A stretch of 64,000 nucleotides of DNA from Peromyscus leucopus. Lineage: Eukaryota; Chordata; Mammalia; Rodentia; Cricetidae. The DNA lies in the NCBI RefSeq assembly GCF_004664715.2, contig NC_051071.1, positions 87,868,936-87,932,935 of the forward strand, given 5' to 3'. Under the pieces are notes generated by a model. That model made no database searches. It was not told the DNA's origin and worked only from the letters and a program-made list of their open reading frames with translations. The stretch's first letter is position 1; every line of letters begins with the position of its first letter. The translations under genes and the position numbers were made by a program. This document shows positions 59,545-64,000 of this stretch, piece after piece.

Positions 59545-59740
59545 GGTGTTTGTGTGTGTGAATGGTGTGTGTGTGCGCGGGGTAGGGTGGTGGGGTGGTG
59601 GTGGTGGTGAGTGTGGTGGATGTGTGTGTGGTGTGTGTATGGTATGTGTGGGTGTAGTGTGTATGGTGTGTATATGTGTGTGGTGTGTGTAGTGTGTACA
59701 TGTGGGGTGTGTATGTTCTGTGTGTGTGATGTGTATGTGT
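59545..59740. repeat. Complex TG-rich simple repeat
   Basis: Irregular TGTG/GGTGTG blocks with a GGGGTAGGGTGGTGGGGTGG core at about 59579. There is no fixed period; it gives spurious Cys/Val-rich and His/Thr-rich open frames. Confidence 0.93.
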
Positions 59741-60240
59741 ATGTCACAAGCACAGTTTGGTGACTTAGGTGATGTGATCTCTCTAGCGCTTTTCATTCCT
59801 ACTGTTCTTAACACTGGTGATTTCCAGAACTACTACTTCTGTGTCTGAAATCACACACTCCCAGCAAGTTTTAACAAAGGAAATCCTCAGAAGAATGAGA
59901 CATAACCTAGAATAAGTGGAGCCTTATACACCTTTCTTCATTGTGAGTTTCATCTACGTGTTTAATAGGCGGTAAAAATACAAACTGGCAGATGAGATAG
60001 AGAGTATTTAACCTGCCAAAAGTGAACATTCTTCAGTCATGGTGAGAGCCCAGAGTTTCCCTACTATACCAGGAACATTGCGCTAAAGGTCGAAGCCACA
60101 TGTGAATTTCATAGGATGTATATTTAGATATGTGTATTGTAGGTCCATTGCATATGATCACAATTTTTAGTATTCAGAAAACTTTGTAATATTCTGTAAA
60201 TAGGTTTTTAGGAGGATGTTGTGGGATTTTGTTTTTAATA

Positions 60241-60592
60241 GGTTAGGTTTAGAGATACACCTCAGTTGTTAAATGCTTATGTTGCAACAGTGACAATTTG
60301 AGTTCAGTCCTTAGAACCCGAAGAGAAGCAGGACGTGACGGTGCACGTGGTCCCAGTGCTGAGCACGTGGGACAGACACATCCTTAGAACCCGAAGAGAG
60401 GCAGGACGTGATGGTGCGCGTGGTCCTAGTGCTGAGCAGGTGGGACAGACAGATCCTTAGGCTCAGTGCCACCCCACCTAGCCAGATCAGCAAGCTCCAA
60501 GCCAGCAGGGCAGATGACACCTTGGAGACAGCACCCATAGGCACTTATGCACATGAGCACACACAGACATGTGTACACGTGTGCACACACAC
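60241..60592 (+). mobile_element. B4/B2-like SINE with internal 73-bp tandem duplication
   Basis: GGTTTAGAGATACACCTCAG and TTTGAGTTCAGTCCTTAGAA form a decayed tRNA-like head, and the 3' end is CA-rich. The segment 60309-60381 starting CCTTAGAACCCGAAGAG is repeated at 60382-60454 with a handful of changes, extending the element. Confidence 0.72.
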
Positions 60593-60968
60593 TGTAGCTG
60601 GAGTTTTCTCCAGTCCTGCCTGGCCACAGTCAGGACAAATCTCTCTCACCCGCCAGTCCCGCAGCTGCTCAGACCCAACTGAGTAAACACAGAGACTTAT
60701 ATTGCTTACAGACTGTATGGCCGTGGCAGGCTTCTTGCTAACTGTTCTTATATCTTAAATTAACCCATTTCTATAAATCTATATCTTGCCACATGGCTCG
60801 TGGCTTACCAGTATCTTACATGTTGGTACTCATGGCAGTGGCTGGCAGCGTCTCCTGACTCAGCCTTCCTGTTCCCAGAATTCTCTTCTCTGCTTGTCCT
60901 GTCTATACTTCCTGCCTGGCTACTGGCCAATCAGCATTTTATTTATACAGAGTGATATCCACAGCACA
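60593..60968 (-). mobile_element. Solo LTR, family not identified
   Basis: About 375 bases from TGTAGCTGGAGTTTTCTCCA to GATATCCACAGCA. It sits in an ACACAC tract, so the target duplication (probably CACACA) and exact right end are ambiguous. On the minus strand it reads CTGTATAAATAAAATGCTGA near its start and AAGTCTCTGTGTTTACTC near the end, the look of a rodent ERV2-type LTR. Confidence 0.72.
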
Positions 60969-61180
60969 CACACAAATACAAAATGGTCTGATACCAGTTA
61001 AAATTCTCTGGTACTGAGAAATGTGTAGATGACATTCATATTATTTATTTTTCTATATATTTGAACAATGCCATAATAATCAGACTTTTTTCTTAATTAT
61101 ACAATTAATGCTACAGTTCTGGGATCTGGATCAGAACCGAAGTGCTAGAATTGTACATTGAGATGTGGACAGAAATTGTT

Positions 61181-61325
61181 GCCAGTTGCAGTGATTGGGC
61201 ATGTCTTTTAATTCTAGCACTTGGAAGGCAGAGGCAGGTGGACGTCTGTGAGTTTAAGGTCAGCCTAGTCTACACAGCAAGTCCAGGGACATCCAGGGTT
61301 ACATACGTGTCTCAAAAATCCAAAA
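61181..61325 (+). mobile_element. B1 SINE, diverged
   Basis: Forward: TGGGCATGTCTTTTAATTCT, AGGCAGAGGCAGGTGGACGT, GTCCAGGGACATCCAGGGTT. It is an old copy. Confidence 0.88.
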
Positions 61326-61613
61326 GTAAATATCAGTGACATCTGGATCTTGTAAGAGCAAGATGTTCAATGATGCTAGGACATGTCACAAAAAAGTAGG
61401 TCCTATATGCCTGCTACAGACCAAAGCTGAGGTAGAAAAACCTCTTCTTTCTAGTCAATGCCTACTGAAACCTCTAAGCATATAGATCATCATAGAGACC
61501 AAGTGGTCTGAAAGCACAGAGCATGGGCTTCTCCATACCAGTGTCAGATGGCCTTGTCATAGGACATGAAGTTTTACATTTCTGAAATGGCTGATGTTAT
61601 TATTTAATTTAGA

Positions 61614-61760
61614 AATGGATGGGGTAGTGATGGCCCTTGCCTTTAATCCCAGCACTCAAGAGGCAGAGGCAGGTGGATCTCTGAGTTTAAGGCTGCCTGT
61701 TCTGCAGAGTGAGATCCAGGATAGTCAGAGTTGTCAGAGAAACTCTTGTCTCAGAGAGAG
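61614..61760 (+). mobile_element. B1 SINE
   Basis: Forward: TGGGGTAGTGATGGCCCTTG, CCTTTAATCCCAGCACTCAA, GGTGGATCTCTGAGTTTAAG, AAACTCTTGTCTCAGAGAGA. It is an old copy. Confidence 0.9.
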
Positions 61761-64000
61761 GGGCGGAAGAGCTCATGCTTACAAAGATTAAAGCTTTTTA
61801 TTTTTGTAAGCATGACTATCTGGTAAATTGTGGCTTAGAACTTTAATCTGATTATAAACCTTTTTTTTTTTTTAAATATGGCTGAGTAGAACATACTGTG
61901 TTGGACTTTTAATCTAATTATATCTGCCATGTTATTACATGAAAAGAAGGTGGCTAACAACACTTTAATGACACACCAGATAGAAAAAGCTCACAAAATA
62001 AATCTCTTCCATTTCAATTAATATAGCTGTTCCTACCCTTTCCCCACTGTAAAAGAGGGAAAACATCTTCCCACCCTTAGTAAACAAAGCTAGTCATCTA
62101 GTGTGTTTGTAGAGAGCTAGTCCTCCAGCCATAGTCATAACATGGTGGTGCCCCCCACCCCCCACCTAGGCGTAGCCCTGAGAATGGCTTCTAGAGACAG
62201 TGGACTTATCAAGGGAGGGCGCATTCTCAAAAAGCTTTCAGAGAGCTTGAACAGAGTTGCTTTTGTCTTCTGGAAGGAGCCCGGGCTGCAGAGAAAAGAC
62301 AAAGCCCAGAGTATAAACTAAAGGAAACATAGACACAAAACAAGACCCGGCAAATGGGATTCAGTTGCAGACATAGTTCAGAAACAGTAAATCCATGTAG
62401 TGCTTTATATGGAGTGAGAAGATGGAGTTCCAAGGCAGAGTATCCAAGCGCAGGAAATCTGTCTAGTTGGTTTATTGAACAGGTTCACTGCTCCTTCCGG
62501 CTTTGCTTTGTAAAACAGCAGAACCATGTCGTCTGTAAATCAGGGTCCTCCCCAGACCTTGCTAGTTTGGCTGTCCTGAAACTTGCAGATCTGGATTTGT
62601 GATTTGGTACCAGTTCCCTGGAAAATTCCACATGGTATTATCGGGAGAAGTTGGTAACAATAACACAGAAGTACTTTAGTGCCTTCAAATGAAACAGTTC
62701 TTAATATGTAATTGTTTAATGTGTGCATAATTTATTATAGAAAATATAAAGTGGTATTAGGTAGCACTATTATTTTCAATGAAACTACTGGTCCACCCCC
62801 CCCCCACCATGGCCCCTTCAAATCACATTCATATTTACCCAGTGGATTTTAAGTCTATTTTACTATGAGATTTCTCTGTAGTAGAATACAGTCGTTCACA
62901 GAGGACTAGGAAATACTTCTCAATTCTGAAACTTTTCCATTGATCAGAGTATTACTTAATGCTTGTGTTGACTATACACAAAGCTGGGCTATAGTATGCC
63001 TTGTTCTTCAGATAAACATCATCCTAGAAACTTCCTTTCCATGAATTCATGGCCAGGCATCAGCTTTTCTCTCATTTATTTAAAGTTACTTTCTCAGTAA
63101 GACTCCTGCTCTGCCTGGGTTCTCCCGTCACATTGTACCTGGTCCCACAAACCTGGTGCTTGTACTGCCATTTAATCACTTCATTGTTCATTAACTTCAG
63201 TTTCTTTTAAAAATCTTTGTTAAAAAAAAGCACCTAGCACAAATAATTCATTCTCTGATGTTCCTAAGCTAAAATTCGCAGACTGCTTGGGGGGAAAATA
63301 TATTCTTCACTTCTTTTGGTGACCTGCAGTCAGGCATCTCCATCTCTCTTCATTTCAGGGTATTTCCTATGGGCTGCTCTCTCTAAAATCAACAAAATCC
63401 ACAAAACAATTCGGATAAGTTTCACTGAAATTCATGCATCCTTGGCCCTAGGGCCACATGAAGGATTCCCTGTGGGTTTCACTGACCCTCGTCACAGTCT
63501 CACAGGATGATGTCTCTCCTGGTGTCAGGAGTCTAGCCATGATGCTCCCAGCACTGGACTCACTTTTTATTACCAAGTGACCTTCTGACGTTGGTGTCTT
63601 GAGATTTCGAACCTCGTTATTTGTTCCCTTTCACCTTTCCCCTGGCCGGCCGTTCCTCCTCTTCGTGAAGCCCCCTTGTGTTTTCCATCTCCCGTTTCAT
63701 TCAGCACATTTTCCATCAGTTTTTCCGACTGTCATCTGCAACTTCAAACACAGGCTTTTTGTCAACCACCTGAAAACGTGGAAAGTCCCTCGACTGGGCC
63801 TAAAAGCTCTCTCCTCCAAGCCGCCAAACTTACGGAAACAGTAACGCACGCACACTCTCTCAGTTCTTACCATCTGTCCTCCTTTGACCTTTCTGTTCAG
63901 CTGGAACTGTGCAGTGATTCTGTAAAAGGTCACCTAGAGGTCCCTTCGTGTAACCTTGTTTTCCTCACTGACTCGGAAAACATTGTGTACTTGCTGCACA

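Larger units (their letters stand above)
47972..64000 (+). other. Ptpn13: Ptpn13 intron after coding exon 6 (at least 16 kb, runs off the window)
   Basis: The next family exon (continuing EPVRRYKTYHG in the human protein) was looked for and not found up to base 64000. Outside the listed elements, 47980-48630, 51750-52140, 52750-53960, 54040-54780, 55480-56390, 56700-59540, 59760-60240, 61330-61610 and 61770-64000 contain no recognised feature beyond short homopolymers, for example C13 near 62800. Confidence 0.8.

Noticed and set aside
59501..59814. Cys/Val-rich and His/Thr-rich open frames
   Set aside because: They are products of a TG-rich simple repeat read on both strands.

Overview
This window is mammalian, and specifically rodent, nuclear DNA. 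It is dense in rodent-type SINEs (B1, B2/B3, B4-like, ID), carries rodent L1 copies, a URR1-type hAT remnant and LTRs with 6-bp target duplications, and contains a spliced protein gene with long introns. The youngest B1 copies share a diagnostic block (reading GCTTTGCGCCTTTCC on the + strand) that differs from the Mus B1 consensus as I recall it. I therefore favour a cricetid (deer mouse, hamster or vole group), but the species cannot be fixed from sequence alone.

One gene accounts for everything coding: Ptpn13 (PTP-BL / PTP-BAS / FAP-1), on the + strand. The window begins inside the intron upstream of the start codon and ends inside a later intron. Six consecutive coding exons are present: 5705-5819 (start codon), 23034-23212, 32460-32525, 34962-35147, 37776-37863 and 47408-47971. 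Their splice phases join perfectly (1,0,0,0,1,1) into 399 codons plus one base, all with GT-AG junctions. The first four encode the N-terminal KIND domain. The last two encode the linker that leads, outside the window, to the FERM, PDZ and phosphatase domains. No exon was found from 47972 to the end.

Layout. 1-5699: intron with SINEs and a 5'-truncated L1. 5700-5819: first coding exon, with a B2 element inserted just behind it that has duplicated its splice donor. 5820-23033: large intron holding a 3.5-kb dead L1 inserted in an older repeat, a solo LTR and an LTR with internal sequence. 23213-32459: intron with microsatellites, a URR1 element and a 3.3-kb minus-strand ERV-like insertion. 32526-37775: two short introns with young B1s. 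37864-47407: intron with a striking 25-bp minisatellite and a perfect 60-bp duplication. 47972-64000: intron with an inverted (twin-primed) L1, further SINEs and two solo LTRs.

No prokaryotic-style system, CRISPR array, intact transposon gene or RNA gene was found. The most notable observation is the SINE-driven duplication of the exon splice donor at 5819-6006. If the new donor were used, translation would stop at the first codon of the next exon.
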